From assembly GCA_037445895.1 (NCBI GenBank), contig JBBIJO010000004.1, forward strand, positions 1 to 64,000: a DNA stretch of 64,000 nucleotides, read 5' to 3'. This stretch comes from JBBIJO01 sp037445895. Its GTDB lineage: Bacteria; Bacteroidota; Ignavibacteria; Kapaibacteriales; UBA2268. The notes beneath the pieces were generated by a model, which did no database searches, was not told the origin of the DNA, and saw only the letters and a program-made list of their open reading frames with translations. A program made the translations under genes and the position numbers. Below, in pieces: positions 8,333 through 17,600 of this stretch (position 1 is its first letter; each line of letters starts with the position of its first letter).

Positions 8333-9434
8333 ATGATAATTGAGCCATTAAAAAATAAAATCGAGGAGTTGAAGGAACGCTCGGCAGAACTTAGGAGGTT
8401 TCTTTGACGTCGACAACAAACAGATAGAACTTTCGGAACTCGAAAAACAAATTGAACAGCAAAATATTTGGGACAACCCAACAGAAGCCCAAAAAGTAAT
8501 GCAAAGGATTTCCCAGATACGTTCTATAATTGACGAATGGACTAATTTATACGAAGAAATAACCGCCGCTTTCGAACTCATTGAGCTTGCCGAGGAGCAC
8601 AACGACGAATCCATTATCCCAGAAATTGAAGATGAAATTAGTAAGATAGAAAAGAAGGTTGCCGACGCTGAACTTATGAAATTGCTTTCGGGCAAGGACG
8701 ACTATCGCGATGCTTTGTTAACAATACATTCAGGAGCAGGAGGCACCGAAGCCCAGGATTGGGCGGAAATGCTTCTTCGGATGTATGTCCGTTGGGCTGA
8801 GCGCAATGGCTATGCGGTTGATTTAGTTGACCAACTCGAAGGCGATGGAGCGGGGATTAAGTCTGCTACTCTTGAAATAAAAGGGAAATATGCATACGGA
8901 TATTTGAAAGCCGAAAACGGGGTGCATCGCCTTGTTCGGATTTCACCTTTCGATTCGAATGCACGCCGCCATACTTCTTTTGCATCGGTGTTCGTTTATC
9001 CAATAGTCGATAATGATGTGCAAATCGAAATCAATCCCGATGATATCGAAATGGATACCTTCCGTTCAGGCGGGAAAGGGGGTCAAAACGTAAATAAAGT
9101 CGAAACTGCCGTCCGTTTGCGCCACAAGCCAACAGGCATTGTAGTTTCGTGCCAGCAGGAACGTTCGCAATTTCAAAATCGGGAGCGGGCAATGAAAATG
9201 CTAAAAGCTCGGCTTTATCAATTGAAACTTGTGGAAGAAGAAAAAATACGTTCGGAAATCGAAGGAACAAAGAAAAAAATCGAGTGGGGTAGCCAAATAC
9301 GGTCCTATATTTTCCAGCCCTACACACTCGTGAGCGACCATAGGACGGACGTTAAACGAGGGGACATACAAGCTGTAATGGATGGCGACATCGACGATTT
9401 CATAAAAGCCTATCTCCTACAAATGGGGAAATAA
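8333..9434 (+). CDS. prfB: Peptide chain release factor 2 (programmed +1 frameshift)
   Basis: Releases nascent peptides at UGA and UAA. The product is 366 residues after a +1 slip at codon 24, close to E. coli RF2 (365). The first 24 codons from the ATG at 8333 end at the UGA at 8405-8407; reading resumes with GAC at 8406. The RF2 recognition tripeptide SPF occurs in VRISPFDSNARRHTS, and the catalytic GGQ is at residues 249-251 (bases 9078-9086). The 5' part is easily missed, so a shorter gene starting at 8499 would be wrong. It follows atpC closely, and a small hairpin follows its stop. Confidence 0.95.
8390..8408 (+). promoter_or_regulatory. RF2 autoregulatory frameshift site
   Basis: CTT AGG AGG TTT CTT TGA C is nearly the textbook prfB element. 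An internal Shine-Dalgarno-like AGGAGG (8393-8398) sits three bases before the slippery CTT (8402-8404) and the in-frame UGA followed by C. When RF2 is scarce, ribosomes shift +1 and make more RF2. Confidence 0.93.
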
Positions 9435-9437
9435 CAA

Positions 9438-9450
9438 AGGCAGTCTGCCT
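9438..9450 (+). terminator. Short hairpin after prfB
   Basis: AGGCA and TGCCT flank a 3-nt loop directly after the prfB stop, followed by ATTTATTT. The stem is only 5 bp, so this is a weak terminator candidate. Confidence 0.35.
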
Positions 9451-9525
9451 ATTTATTTCAATTGATAATATTCGATTACTCCGAATTAACGGGGGATTAT
9501 TGGTTAAAGAAATATACTCAAATGT

Positions 9526-10176
9526 TTAGGAATCCCTGTATGCTCGGCTTTTTCGAAAAGTTTTGCTATCCTTGTGGTCGCGGTGGTAAACGTAGGTGGG
9601 GAACTCAACTCTTTTTACAATGAAATTTTTTTGTCTAACCAATTCATACAGTCGTGCATCGTCGCCATATTCAATTTGTGGAATTCCGCCTAATTTCTCA
9701 ATAATGGAACGACGGATAAAGAATGTTCCACCAACAACGCATTGGTCGAGCGAAATCATTACTCGCGGATTGTGAATGTCTGGAACCATTGTTGAACCGA
9801 CGACTTCGTAACCTCCGTAAAGGAAATCAATAAACGGATTTTCAATCAAAATTCTTTTCCGAAGTTGTAGATGCTCGGGCGTATACTCATCGTCGGAATC
9901 CAAAAAGGTAATGTATTTACCATAGGCAAGACCTATGCCCGTTTGGCGGGCGTGGGGGGTTCCTTTGTTCGAACGATAAATGTAAGTAAATCGGGGATGT
10001 TTTTTACAAATATCGAGACAATAAACAAAAGTGTCGTCCCGGCTCCCATCGTCAACAATGATTGCCTCCCAGTCTCTTTCTGTTTGGCAAAGCAACGAAT
10101 TAATTGCTCTTCGGAGAAAATCACTTCGATTGTAAGTGGTTACAACGATACTAAAAAATGGGGATTTTTCCATCAA
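9526..10176 (-). CDS. Glycosyltransferase family 2
   Basis: This 216-residue GT-A fold enzyme carries FFSIVVTTYNRSDFLRRAI at the N-terminus, VDDGSRDDT for the nucleotide, and the metal-binding DSDDEY (FLDSDDE). It is shorter than typical GT2 proteins and has no membrane segments, so it probably works in the cytoplasm on a cell-surface glycan. Two adjacent in-frame ATGs make the exact start uncertain by one codon. It faces prfB tail to tail, and the NlpC/P60 gene lies 52 bp upstream on the same strand. Confidence 0.75.
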   Translation of the reverse strand: MMEKSPFFSIVVTTYNRSDFLRRAINSLLCQTERDWEAIIVDDGSRDDTFVYCLDICKKHPRFTYIYRSNKGTPHARQTGIGLAYGKYITFLDSDDEYTPEHLQLRKRILIENPFIDFLYGGYEVVGSTMVPDIHNPRVMISLDQCVVGGTFFIRRSIIEKLGGIPQIEYGDDARLYELVRQKNFIVKRVEFPTYVYHRDHKDSKTFRKSRAYRDS

Positions 10177-10228
10177 TTTTCCCCCGTTTCATTCAAAATA
10201 TGCTATACACAATAAATATGAAAGACGA

Positions 10229-11068
10229 TTAATTACTTGTTCCCGTGTTGAACAGGACTAATTTAGCAATATCTTTTGCCGAAAGACGCCGAGCACCAAT
10301 AAACCTTGAATTGTAGTATTGGCTTTCGAGCGATGAAACGGTAACTCCGTATCGGGAACTTGAATGGGCGAATAGGTTATCGCCAAGATATATTCCGACG
10401 TGCGAAGCGTAGGCGTAGCGTCGGGTATGGAAAAATACCAAATCTCCAAATTCCAATTTGTCGCGTTTAACAGAAACTCCAATCTTAAATTGCTCCGAAG
10501 CAGTTCGGGGCAATAAAATATGCGAGGCAAGATAGAAAGTCTGCCGAGTAAAAGCGGAGCAATCAATACCGCGATTAGTTGTTCCGCCAAAGTAGTAAGG
10601 TGTTCCAAGCCAATTGAGAATTACTTCCATTATCTTCTTTTTGCTAATACCGGCGAATGTAGAGCCACCGGGCGAAGCGTCATCACCTTCGATGTAGCTA
10701 ACATACATAGCACGGAATACATCGAGGTCGACGGGTTTATCGTCTTCCAACTCGAGTTCGATTGGGTCTTCTCCTGGGTCGAGGATAAGCGAATCGAGAG
10801 TTGCAAATTCTTCGTCTTGAAGTGCGGTTTCGCCATTTGCAAGCTTAACAAGATAACTAGCGTTGGAAGAATTTAAAATTTCGAGGGCTTCTTTTTTGGT
10901 CTTTTCGGGGTTATAGGAACGTCGGATTTTTCTGTGCTTTTTTACTTTTTTGCTTTTAGTTGTTTTTTTTGCATTAAGTTCGGGTAAAGGCGAAGCAAAG
11001 CCAACAAAAAACACAAGCAACAACAACGCCGATATTTTCGAAACTGGAAGAAACTTTATTTTTTTCAC
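10229..11068 (-). CDS. NlpC/P60 family cell-wall hydrolase
   Basis: This 279-residue exported protein has a signal peptide (ISALLLLVFFVGFASP), a basic linker of about residues 34-52 rich in Lys/Arg, an acidic middle, and a C-terminal NlpC/P60 (C40) domain of about residues 145-265. The catalytic triad is visible as C170 (GIDCSAF), H223 (ASHVGIY) and H235 (FAHSS). Such enzymes cleave D-Glu-diaminoacyl bonds in peptidoglycan peptides. The start is GTG, supported by AAGGGGTGG 6-7 bases upstream. No SH3 or LysM targeting domain is visible. Confidence 0.85.
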   Translation of the reverse strand: MKKIKFLPVSKISALLLLVFFVGFASPLPELNAKKTTKSKKVKKHRKIRRSYNPEKTKKEALEILNSSNASYLVKLANGETALQDEEFATLDSLILDPGEDPIELELEDDKPVDLDVFRAMYVSYIEGDDASPGGSTFAGISKKKIMEVILNWLGTPYYFGGTTNRGIDCSAFTRQTFYLASHILLPRTASEQFKIGVSVKRDKLEFGDLVFFHTRRYAYASHVGIYLGDNLFAHSSSRYGVTVSSLESQYYNSRFIGARRLSAKDIAKLVLFNTGTSN

Positions 11069-11397
11069 AAATCCACCCCTTTTTTAAAGCCAAACAACCA
11101 AAAAACAAAAAATTTAAATTTTTGCAAATGCAATAAAGTAAAAGATTTGGGAAAATGCAATTAATTTTTGTTCATTAAAAAAAATTAATTTCTATTTAAT
11201 TTTTTCATTCATTGTATCGATTGTGATTTCCGAAAAATTATTCTGGAAATCCGTATCAATTAGGAATATCCAATGTAAGATTATCCGTTAGGAAGAAAAG
11301 TAATGCATCAAGAAAAATGAAAATTTTTATCTAAAAAATTAATCCCACGGTGAAAAAATTTTAACACTATGGGATTATTTTCACAGGGAAAATTTTT
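11069..11397. other. AT-rich gap with the NlpC promoter region
   Basis: This 329-bp gap is very A/T-rich, and I see no gene or RNA in it. The NlpC-proximal part holds the ribosome-binding site and presumably the promoter of that gene. The other end abuts the 3' end of the M49 peptidase gene. Confidence 0.5.
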
Positions 11398-13047
11398 TCA
11401 AAATTCGTAAAAGGTATCAATATCCCGTGGAACCGATTTCAAAGAGTTTATAATTTGTTTAGTTGCATCGTCCAATTTTCCATATTTATCAAGAATTTCG
11501 CCGGCTTTTGCGTAATTTCCTTCGGCTTGTATTGTCAAAATCAAATTTGCTAAGCTTTCAACCCCTTTAAAGAAGTCAGCCGAGTTGATTGTTAATTTAC
11601 GATTGCGATAGGAAATTATTCCCTTTTCGCGAAGATAATTCAACTGAATTAAATTTGCCTTTCCGTGGGCTTCTTCTGCCCCGAAGCGAATCGAGCGAAA
11701 CAGCCCAACAACATAAGTAATTTTTGCTTTTTCTAAATAGTTTTCGTCTATTAAACCTTTCGAAAGAAGATGTTTGTGGTTATACATTCCAACAATGTCG
11801 GCTTTGCATTCTTCGATTGCAGAATATCTTTCTTTTAAAGCTTTACGAACAGATAAAGAATCGTTGCCAAATACGAGGCCCCGCCCGAGTGTGTGCGATA
11901 CTTCATGCAAGGTTACAAAACTTGTGAAGGCTTTATTATCGACATATTGGAGAAGACTTGGGTCGAGTATTTTGTTGGCAATAGGCACAAGGATTTTGTC
12001 GAACTTAGCCTCCATCATATTTTTGAACATTGATTTTTTGCCTCCTTTCAATTCGATGACGTGTGGGTCGTTTGGCAATGAATTCGCTATCGTTTTTGTC
12101 CCAGCTTGACAATCACCACCAAAGAATACTACGTTCATAATTTGGAGAACATTACCTTTGCCGGCAGTCTTTCTGATGTATTTTTTGTCGTAAGGAAGGT
12201 TATGCTCGAAGTAATCGAGATTATTTTCGAACATTTCTAACTCTTTTGTTGCTTCGATGTCCTTAACCATTACGATTGCTTCGTAAGCAGTTTTATAGTT
12301 GTAAAGAGCATCTTCGTAGTTCTCTATGGGCCCAATAACGACATCGATATTGCTGTTGCGAATATCCATCCAAGCCATATCGCTTTCGAAATACTCATCG
12401 GTTCTTAGCGCTTTTGCTCGTAGGATAAGGTAATGTTTCAAAGTTTCATTTTCGCAGTAATTTGCTGCTTCGACGAGTTTTTGTGCAATTTTCTCGACTT
12501 CGGGATATGCCCGACGATAAGGAATCCCTTTTAAACGATTCCCTTCGCGAACAACAATCGTATATTGGCTCTCTAATTCTTCCTTTTGTTCGGGATGTTC
12601 GGCAATGTATTTTTCGAACTCCTCTTTGGTTAAATCTATGGGGTAAAAGTTTGCCCCTTTGGGTTTTAATGTAGGACCATTTCCAACAAAGCGAAGCCCC
12701 GAGTAAACAATATCATACGGACCATAGAAGATATTCACAAGTTTCAAAAAATCACCCGATTCAGAGGAAGGAAGTTTCGAGAGTGAATCGCGGACGGCAA
12801 TAGCGTCGGGTGCCGTTTGTTTCCAAAATATTGAATCGGCAAGTTTACCTGCTTCGACAAGGAGTGCAACAACTTTTCTTTCTTTTTCTGTTAGGTGCGA
12901 AAGGTCAGCCTTGATTTTTACAGGGGCAAACGATTCGATGCGTTCCCTAATGCTTGGAAGGGTTTCCATTGGCTCCTCCTTCGGTTGTTCTTTTTGTGTA
13001 CAAGAAAGCAAAACTCCTACAATTAGAATAAAAAGTAGTCTTTTCAT
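11398..13047 (-). CDS. Dipeptidyl peptidase III-like lipoprotein (family M49, HEXXH variant)
   Basis: This 549-residue protein is predicted to be a lipoprotein (MKRLLFILIVGVLLSC, lipobox Cys16). Zinc motifs are H381-E-V-S-H385 and E412-E-C-K-A-D417. The second is the M49 signature EEXR/K-AE/D, while the first has the five-residue HEXXH spacing rather than the family's usual HEXXGH. That shortened motif has been described for DPP III of Caldithrix abyssi. The likely role is removing dipeptides from oligopeptides in the periplasm or at the membrane. I chose the ATG at 13047 because it begins the lipoprotein signal and GGTGA lies upstream; a longer reading frame exists. It diverges from the metallophosphoesterase gene with 71 bp between. 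Confidence 0.8.
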   Translation of the reverse strand: MKRLLFILIVGVLLSCTQKEQPKEEPMETLPSIRERIESFAPVKIKADLSHLTEKERKVVALLVEAGKLADSIFWKQTAPDAIAVRDSLSKLPSSESGDFLKLVNIFYGPYDIVYSGLRFVGNGPTLKPKGANFYPIDLTKEEFEKYIAEHPEQKEELESQYTIVVREGNRLKGIPYRRAYPEVEKIAQKLVEAANYCENETLKHYLILRAKALRTDEYFESDMAWMDIRNSNIDVVIGPIENYEDALYNYKTAYEAIVMVKDIEATKELEMFENNLDYFEHNLPYDKKYIRKTAGKGNVLQIMNVVFFGGDCQAGTKTIANSLPNDPHVIELKGGKKSMFKNMMEAKFDKILVPIANKILDPSLLQYVDNKAFTSFVTLHEVSHTLGRGLVFGNDSLSVRKALKERYSAIEECKADIVGMYNHKHLLSKGLIDENYLEKAKITYVVGLFRSIRFGAEEAHGKANLIQLNYLREKGIISYRNRKLTINSADFFKGVESLANLILTIQAEGNYAKAGEILDKYGKLDDATKQIINSLKSVPRDIDTFYEF

Positions 13048-13118
13048 AACTTCACCCAAACAACAAAATCCAAATATAATCGAATTTAAACTTTTATATA
13101 CAATAGATGTAGAAGGAT

Positions 13119-14228
13119 ATGAAAAAACGAGAATTAACAAAGACCCTTCTCGCGATATTTTTATTTGTAGCTGGTTTCGTTCCGATACAGTCAAAAATTT
13201 TGATGAAACCCTATCTCCAAGCAGTTACACGAAACTCAATTATTGTGATGGTCGAAACCGATACAAAAGATGCTGTTATTGTTCAATATGGAAAGGAAAG
13301 AAAATTTTCGGCAAGCGAACGAACTGCATTCTATCGAATTGCAGAAAATAGAAGAGAAACAACCTATATTCATAGGATAAAGTTAGTTGGTTTATTGCCC
13401 GATACAAAATATAATTATAGAGCAATACAAGGCAAAGATACTACCGATATTTTTACTTTCCGAACCGCTGTTCCCGAAGGCACCCCATTTCGAGTAGGCA
13501 TTATGGGCGACAATCGTTCAAATCCAGAAGTTCATTCTCGAAAGTCGAAAAAAATGAAAGATTTGAAGCTCGACTTTTCGATTTATACGGGCGACTTGTG
13601 TTATTCGGGTAAATATTACGACTGGAAAAAAGAATTTTTTACTCCCGAGGAGCAAGATTTAATCGCCTGTGTTCCGTTTTATAATTCTCTTGGAAATCAC
13701 GAAGGACAAACCGAGTTGACAAGAGTTTTTCTTCAAGCACCAGAATCGAACTCCAACGATGAATACTACTATTCTTTCGATTACGGCGATGCACACTTTT
13801 TGATTCTAAATACCGAAACTAATGTCCAAGATGGCTCGAAGCAATTTGAATTTGCAAAAAATGATTTAGCAAACACGAAGAAAAAATGGAAAATTGTTGC
13901 GTTCCATATCCCTGCATATACAGCCGGAAGTCATAAGCCAAGTAAAAGTATGCAAGAATTTTCTCGAAAGATATTCGAGCCGTTTGGAGTAGATATAGTT
14001 CTAAATGGGCATAACCATTTCTATCAAAGAAGTTATGTGAATGGGATTTACCATATTGTATGTGCTGGGGGAGGTGCCCCGCTTTACAAGCCAGAAACAG
14101 CCAATTTCGTGCAAAAATCTTTTCAAGGCTACCACTATGGAGTGATGGATATAACTACGAGAGCAATTTCTGTGAAAATATTCGACCTGCGCGGAACATT
14201 AATCGACGAATTCGAAATAAAAAAATAG
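13119..14228 (+). CDS. Secreted purple-acid-phosphatase-like metallophosphoesterase
   Basis: This 369-residue exported protein has an N-terminal signal (residues 9-25), a fibronectin-like N-domain of about residues 28-118 as in purple acid phosphatases, and a calcineurin-type catalytic domain. Metal ligands are visible in order: D131 (GDNR), D159 (GDLCY), N193/H194 (GNHE), H263 (FHIPAY) and H298/H300 (GHNH). It probably hydrolyses phosphate esters in the periplasm or outside the cell. GAAGGA precedes the ATG. No sorting domain is seen at the C-terminus. Confidence 0.85.
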   Translation: MKKRELTKTLLAIFLFVAGFVPIQSKILMKPYLQAVTRNSIIVMVETDTKDAVIVQYGKERKFSASERTAFYRIAENRRETTYIHRIKLVGLLPDTKYNYRAIQGKDTTDIFTFRTAVPEGTPFRVGIMGDNRSNPEVHSRKSKKMKDLKLDFSIYTGDLCYSGKYYDWKKEFFTPEEQDLIACVPFYNSLGNHEGQTELTRVFLQAPESNSNDEYYYSFDYGDAHFLILNTETNVQDGSKQFEFAKNDLANTKKKWKIVAFHIPAYTAGSHKPSKSMQEFSRKIFEPFGVDIVLNGHNHFYQRSYVNGIYHIVCAGGGAPLYKPETANFVQKSFQGYHYGVMDITTRAISVKIFDLRGTLIDEFEIKK

Positions 14229-14310
14229 ATTTGTTGGAAATACCAATCTTACTCCGTTACCGAATTTTGCAGGTGCCACTTGTGCAAATTTCTATTGTCC
14301 ACAAAAAACA

Positions 14311-14341
14311 TCGAACAAGAGGCTTTGCACCCCTTGTTCGA
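14311..14341. terminator. Inverted repeat between convergent genes
   Basis: TCGAACAAG (14311-14319) pairs perfectly with CTTGTTCGA (14333-14341), with GG/CC extending the stem after a bulged A. It sits between the convergent metallophosphoesterase and L25 genes, where a bidirectional terminator would be expected. Similar half-sequences (GAACAAGG) recur in other gaps. Confidence 0.5.
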
Positions 14342-14375
14342 AAAGATAAATTATTCAAAGTATTTTTGGTAAATA

Positions 14376-14936
14376 TTATCGCCCGGAAATTCTTGGTGCA
14401 ATACAAGCAACGATAACGGTTTCGGGCGAGAGTTCGAATTCAATCCCTTCGCTTTGTATATCCATAATATGAATTGCTTTACCAATTTTGAGATTTGAGA
14501 TGTCGATTTTGAAATGGGTTGGAATTTTTTCGGGCAAACACTTAACTTTGACTTTCGAAATAGAATGCTGAAGTGTTCCCCCTTCGCGAACGCCGATTGA
14601 TTGCCCTTGGAGCACGATTGGAACTTCGACGTGCAGTTTCGAGCCTTCGGCGATTCCTTGCAAATCGAAATGGGAAATTGTATCTTTCAATGGGTCCATC
14701 TGGACTTCTTGCAAAACACATTTGTAATCTTTTTGTTCGCCTTCGATTTCCAACCTAATTATTTTGGTTTCGGACGTGTGGACAATTGGTTTAAATGGCT
14801 TATATTCTGCAACAATTGGAATTGGCTCTATTCCCTTTGCATAGAAGACACCGGGGACGAGACCTTCGCGACGTAGTTTTGCCGAATTTCGTTTTCCAGT
14901 TTGTCTTTTCTTTGCTTTCAATACAACTTCGCTCAT
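14376..14936 (-). CDS. rplY: 50S ribosomal protein L25/Ctc
   Basis: This 186-residue two-domain L25 has the 5S-rRNA-binding N-domain (LKAKKRQTGKRNSAKLRREG, VPGVFYAKG) and the C-terminal TL5/Ctc beta domain (EVPIVLQGQSIGVREGGTLQ, LPEKIPTHFKIDIS). It binds 5S rRNA in the large subunit; the long form is called CTC. It lies 32 bp downstream of prs, a common bacterial gene pair, and is probably cotranscribed with it. Confidence 0.92.
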   Translation of the reverse strand: MSEVVLKAKKRQTGKRNSAKLRREGLVPGVFYAKGIEPIPIVAEYKPFKPIVHTSETKIIRLEIEGEQKDYKCVLQEVQMDPLKDTISHFDLQGIAEGSKLHVEVPIVLQGQSIGVREGGTLQHSISKVKVKCLPEKIPTHFKIDISNLKIGKAIHIMDIQSEGIEFELSPETVIVACIAPRISGR

Positions 14937-14968
14937 AAAATCACCTGTTATTTTAAAATATCTATTTT

Positions 14969-15907
14969 TTATCTTTCGATTTCAAACAAAGAACTAATTG
15001 AACGATTATCGTGTGTTCTTATTATAGCTTCGGCAAAAAGTTCAGACACCGAAACAATTTCCACTTTTCTCGATTCGCCTTTGAACGGTATTGTATCGGT
15101 GATAAACATTTGCTTTATTGCCTTTGAATTGTTTACTTTTTCGACTGCTTTGCCGGAAAAGACTGGATGAACACAAACTCCATAAATGTCTAAAGCACCA
15201 TTTTCTTTCAAAGCTTCCGCACATTGAAGGAAAGTTGTTCCAGTATCGACAAGATCATCGACAATGATAGCGTTTTTACCTTCGGGGTTTCCGATGATAT
15301 TCAAAATTTCGGCTTGGTTATGCTCGGGGCGGCGTTTGTCGATTAAAACCAAATCGGCATCCAAACGTTTCGCATACGCACGTGCAGTTTTAACTCCTCC
15401 AACATCCGGAGCAACAACAACAACGTTTTTTAATCCGAGTTGATTAATTCTTTTTATTAGCACTGGTGATGCATAGAGATGGTCCATTGGGATGTCGAAA
15501 AAACCTTGAATTTGGGAACTATGCAAATCAATAGTGATTACGCGGTCGGCGCCTGAACGTGTGATTAGGTTAGCAACAAGTTTTGCACTAACAGAGACTC
15601 GCGGTTGGTCTTTTCTGTCTTGCCGAGCATAGGCAAAGTATGGAATAACGGCAGTAACCCGCCTTGCCGACGCTCGTTTGGCTGCGTCAATCAACAGAAG
15701 AAGTTCCAAAAGATTATCGGCAGGAGCCTGTGTCGATTGAATAACAAAAAGGTCAACTCCGCGGATGTTCTCTTCGTATTTGACCCAAATTTCACCATCG
15801 CTGAAATTTTTGGTGGTAACGCTCGTAAGTTCCACACCAAGATATTCGGCAACCTTATTTGCTAGCCCTGGATTGGAACGACCAGCAGCGATTTTAAAAT
15901 CCAACAT
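14969..15907 (-). CDS. prs: Ribose-phosphate pyrophosphokinase
   Basis: Makes PRPP from ribose-5-phosphate and ATP for nucleotide, His and Trp synthesis. The 312 residues are the standard class I length. Diagnostic parts are FSDGEIWVKYEENIRG near the N-terminus, YFAYARQDRKDQPR (the flexible loop with the ATP-contacting Arg), and the PRPP-binding VDDLVDTGTTFLQCAEAL. It is the first gene of the prs-rplY pair, with the tRNA-Gln gene 27 bp upstream on the same strand. Confidence 0.97.
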   Translation of the reverse strand: MLDFKIAAGRSNPGLANKVAEYLGVELTSVTTKNFSDGEIWVKYEENIRGVDLFVIQSTQAPADNLLELLLLIDAAKRASARRVTAVIPYFAYARQDRKDQPRVSVSAKLVANLITRSGADRVITIDLHSSQIQGFFDIPMDHLYASPVLIKRINQLGLKNVVVVAPDVGGVKTARAYAKRLDADLVLIDKRRPEHNQAEILNIIGNPEGKNAIIVDDLVDTGTTFLQCAEALKENGALDIYGVCVHPVFSGKAVEKVNNSKAIKQMFITDTIPFKGESRKVEIVSVSELFAEAIIRTHDNRSISSLFEIER

Positions 15908-15934
15908 TTTTTTCCCAAGACAAAAAAAATTTTG

Positions 15935-16007
15935 CAGGGATGGCAGGATTCGAACCTGCGAATGTCGGCTCCAAAGGCCGATGCCTTATCCACTTGGCTA
16001 CATCCCT
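15935..16007 (-). tRNA. tRNA-Gln (anticodon UUG)
   Basis: On the minus strand the acceptor AGGGATG pairs with CATCCCT, with discriminator G. The D-arm is GCC/GGC. The anticodon stem TCGGC/GCCGA encloses the loop CTTTGGA, giving anticodon TTG, and the T-arm GCAGG-TTCGAAT-CCTGC is perfect. The length is 73 nt and no CCA is encoded. It lies just upstream of prs. Confidence 0.95.
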
Positions 16008-16370
16008 GAATTCTATATTTACAAAATTATTAAATTTTTACGATTTTTACAAATCGACCTCTATACTTATATTATATGATATGAACCGATATGATTTGGT
16101 TAATTAAATGTATTTATTTCGAAACTTTGGGAAAATTAGGTATGCTCGTATCAATCGTTTTAAGTTGGAGAAAAGAATTTAGATTCTCAATTTTAATATC
16201 CCTTGTTAATCTGGACGGGGAAACGCAACTCCTTTTTCAATACCGAGCTATTCAGTATATGGCGCGATTGGCAAATTATCCCCTTCGTCGTTTTCGAAAG
16301 CATTAAATACTGGCTGTATCGATGTCTATAATTAGACCGTTTTATATTAATTTTGATTTTTTTTTGAGGA
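16008..16370. other. Gene-free gap before the LolE-like gene
   Basis: This 363-bp AT-rich gap between the tRNA and the permease holds no convincing gene. TAATTTTG at 16348-16355 matches the TAnnTTTG -7 element but lies only 16 bp before the start and has no obvious -33 partner. GAGGA directly abuts the permease ATG. Confidence 0.4.
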
Positions 16371-17600
16371 ATGAATTTAAGTTTCCTAAATTTTTTGGTA
16401 AATCGATATAGCAAAGCCAAAACCAGACGCGGATTTGTTAATTTTGCATGGTGGGCTTCGCTTGTGAGCATTGTTCTCGGCGTTGTAGCTCTTATTGTTT
16501 CGCTGGCAATTCTCGATGGTTTCGATTCGATGCTTCGGGAAAATGCGGTTCGTTTCACTTCGCATATTAAACTTCTTACTTTCAATCGCCGTGCGGTTCA
16601 AAACTTCCACGAAATCCAAAATAAATTGCAGATAAACGTCCCCGAAATTGTAAAAGTAGTTCCTACTCTCGAAAGAGAAGTTCTTATCAAATCTCGCGAT
16701 GTCCTCGATGGAGTTCTGTTAAAATCCTTTCTCGATAACGAAAATCCAATTGAAGGCGAGAGACTTATTGTCCAAGGTAGCCATAGATTTTCATTTGCAG
16801 GAGCGAATGAAATTATACTTGGGAAAATGCTTGCCGATAAAATGGGTGCAAATGTTGGCGATTCTATTGTCCTTGCAACCACAAAATCGCTCGACGAAGA
16901 CGCATTTGCGTTTCCAACTTATGAAAAATTCAAAATTATTGGATTGTATGAATCGGGAATGGCAAAATACGACGAGTTAGTAGTTTATGCCCCATTTCGG
17001 AGTGTTGCAAAGTTCGCAGGATTCGATTCAATTTCGGCAACTTCCTTCGATATATTTATCAAAGATATTACCAAGGTTAATTCTATTGCTAATCGGATAG
17101 AAGATATGCTTGGTTATCCCTTTTTTTGCTTTACTTTTTACGAACTCCACTCCTCAATTTTTGCTTGGATTGAACTGCAAAAGGAGCCTATCCCTATTGT
17201 CTTAAGTTTGATAACCATTGTGGCTGTTTTCAATATAGTTACTTTTTTGCTTATTAATATTGTTGAAAAAACAAAAAGTATTGGGATTTTAACTACTTTG
17301 GGAATGAGGCGCAAAGAAATAGTTACGTTGTTCATTCAATATGGATTGAAAATTGTTGTGTATGGAACGTTAATAGGTTTCGTTTTGGCTTTTTTGTTCT
17401 GTATTATTCAAAAAGAATATAGGATAATTCACCTCGACAGTAAAATTTACTATTTAAATACACTACCGATAGATATATCCTTGCTCCATTACTTAATAGT
17501 TGCTGGATTTACTTTTTCGATTGGTTTGGTTTCGGCAATAATTCCATCGGTCATTGCGTCCAAGATAAATCCTGTTCGAGCATTGAGATTTATTAAATGA
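16371..17600 (+). CDS. ABC transporter permease, LolC/LolE type
   Basis: This 409-residue protein has the lipoprotein-releasing permease topology: one N-terminal membrane helix (about residues 25-50), a large periplasmic domain of about 210 residues, then three helices near the C-terminus. FtsX-like motifs such as EKTKSIGILTTLGMRRKEI precede helix 3, and the end is NPVRALRFIK. It probably extracts lipoproteins from the inner membrane with a LolD-type ATPase, which is not encoded here. The last codons overlap the Nudix gene (ATGA). Confidence 0.8.
   Translation: MNLSFLNFLVNRYSKAKTRRGFVNFAWWASLVSIVLGVVALIVSLAILDGFDSMLRENAVRFTSHIKLLTFNRRAVQNFHEIQNKLQINVPEIVKVVPTLEREVLIKSRDVLDGVLLKSFLDNENPIEGERLIVQGSHRFSFAGANEIILGKMLADKMGANVGDSIVLATTKSLDEDAFAFPTYEKFKIIGLYESGMAKYDELVVYAPFRSVAKFAGFDSISATSFDIFIKDITKVNSIANRIEDMLGYPFFCFTFYELHSSIFAWIELQKEPIPIVLSLITIVAVFNIVTFLLINIVEKTKSIGILTTLGMRRKEIVTLFIQYGLKIVVYGTLIGFVLAFLFCIIQKEYRIIHLDSKIYYLNTLPIDISLLHYLIVAGFTFSIGLVSAIIPSVIASKINPVRALRFIK

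Noticed and set aside
8405..8407. UGA in prfB as a sign of a pseudogene
   Set aside because: The flanking AGGAGG and CTT-TGA-C and full RF2 homology on both sides identify a programmed frameshift.
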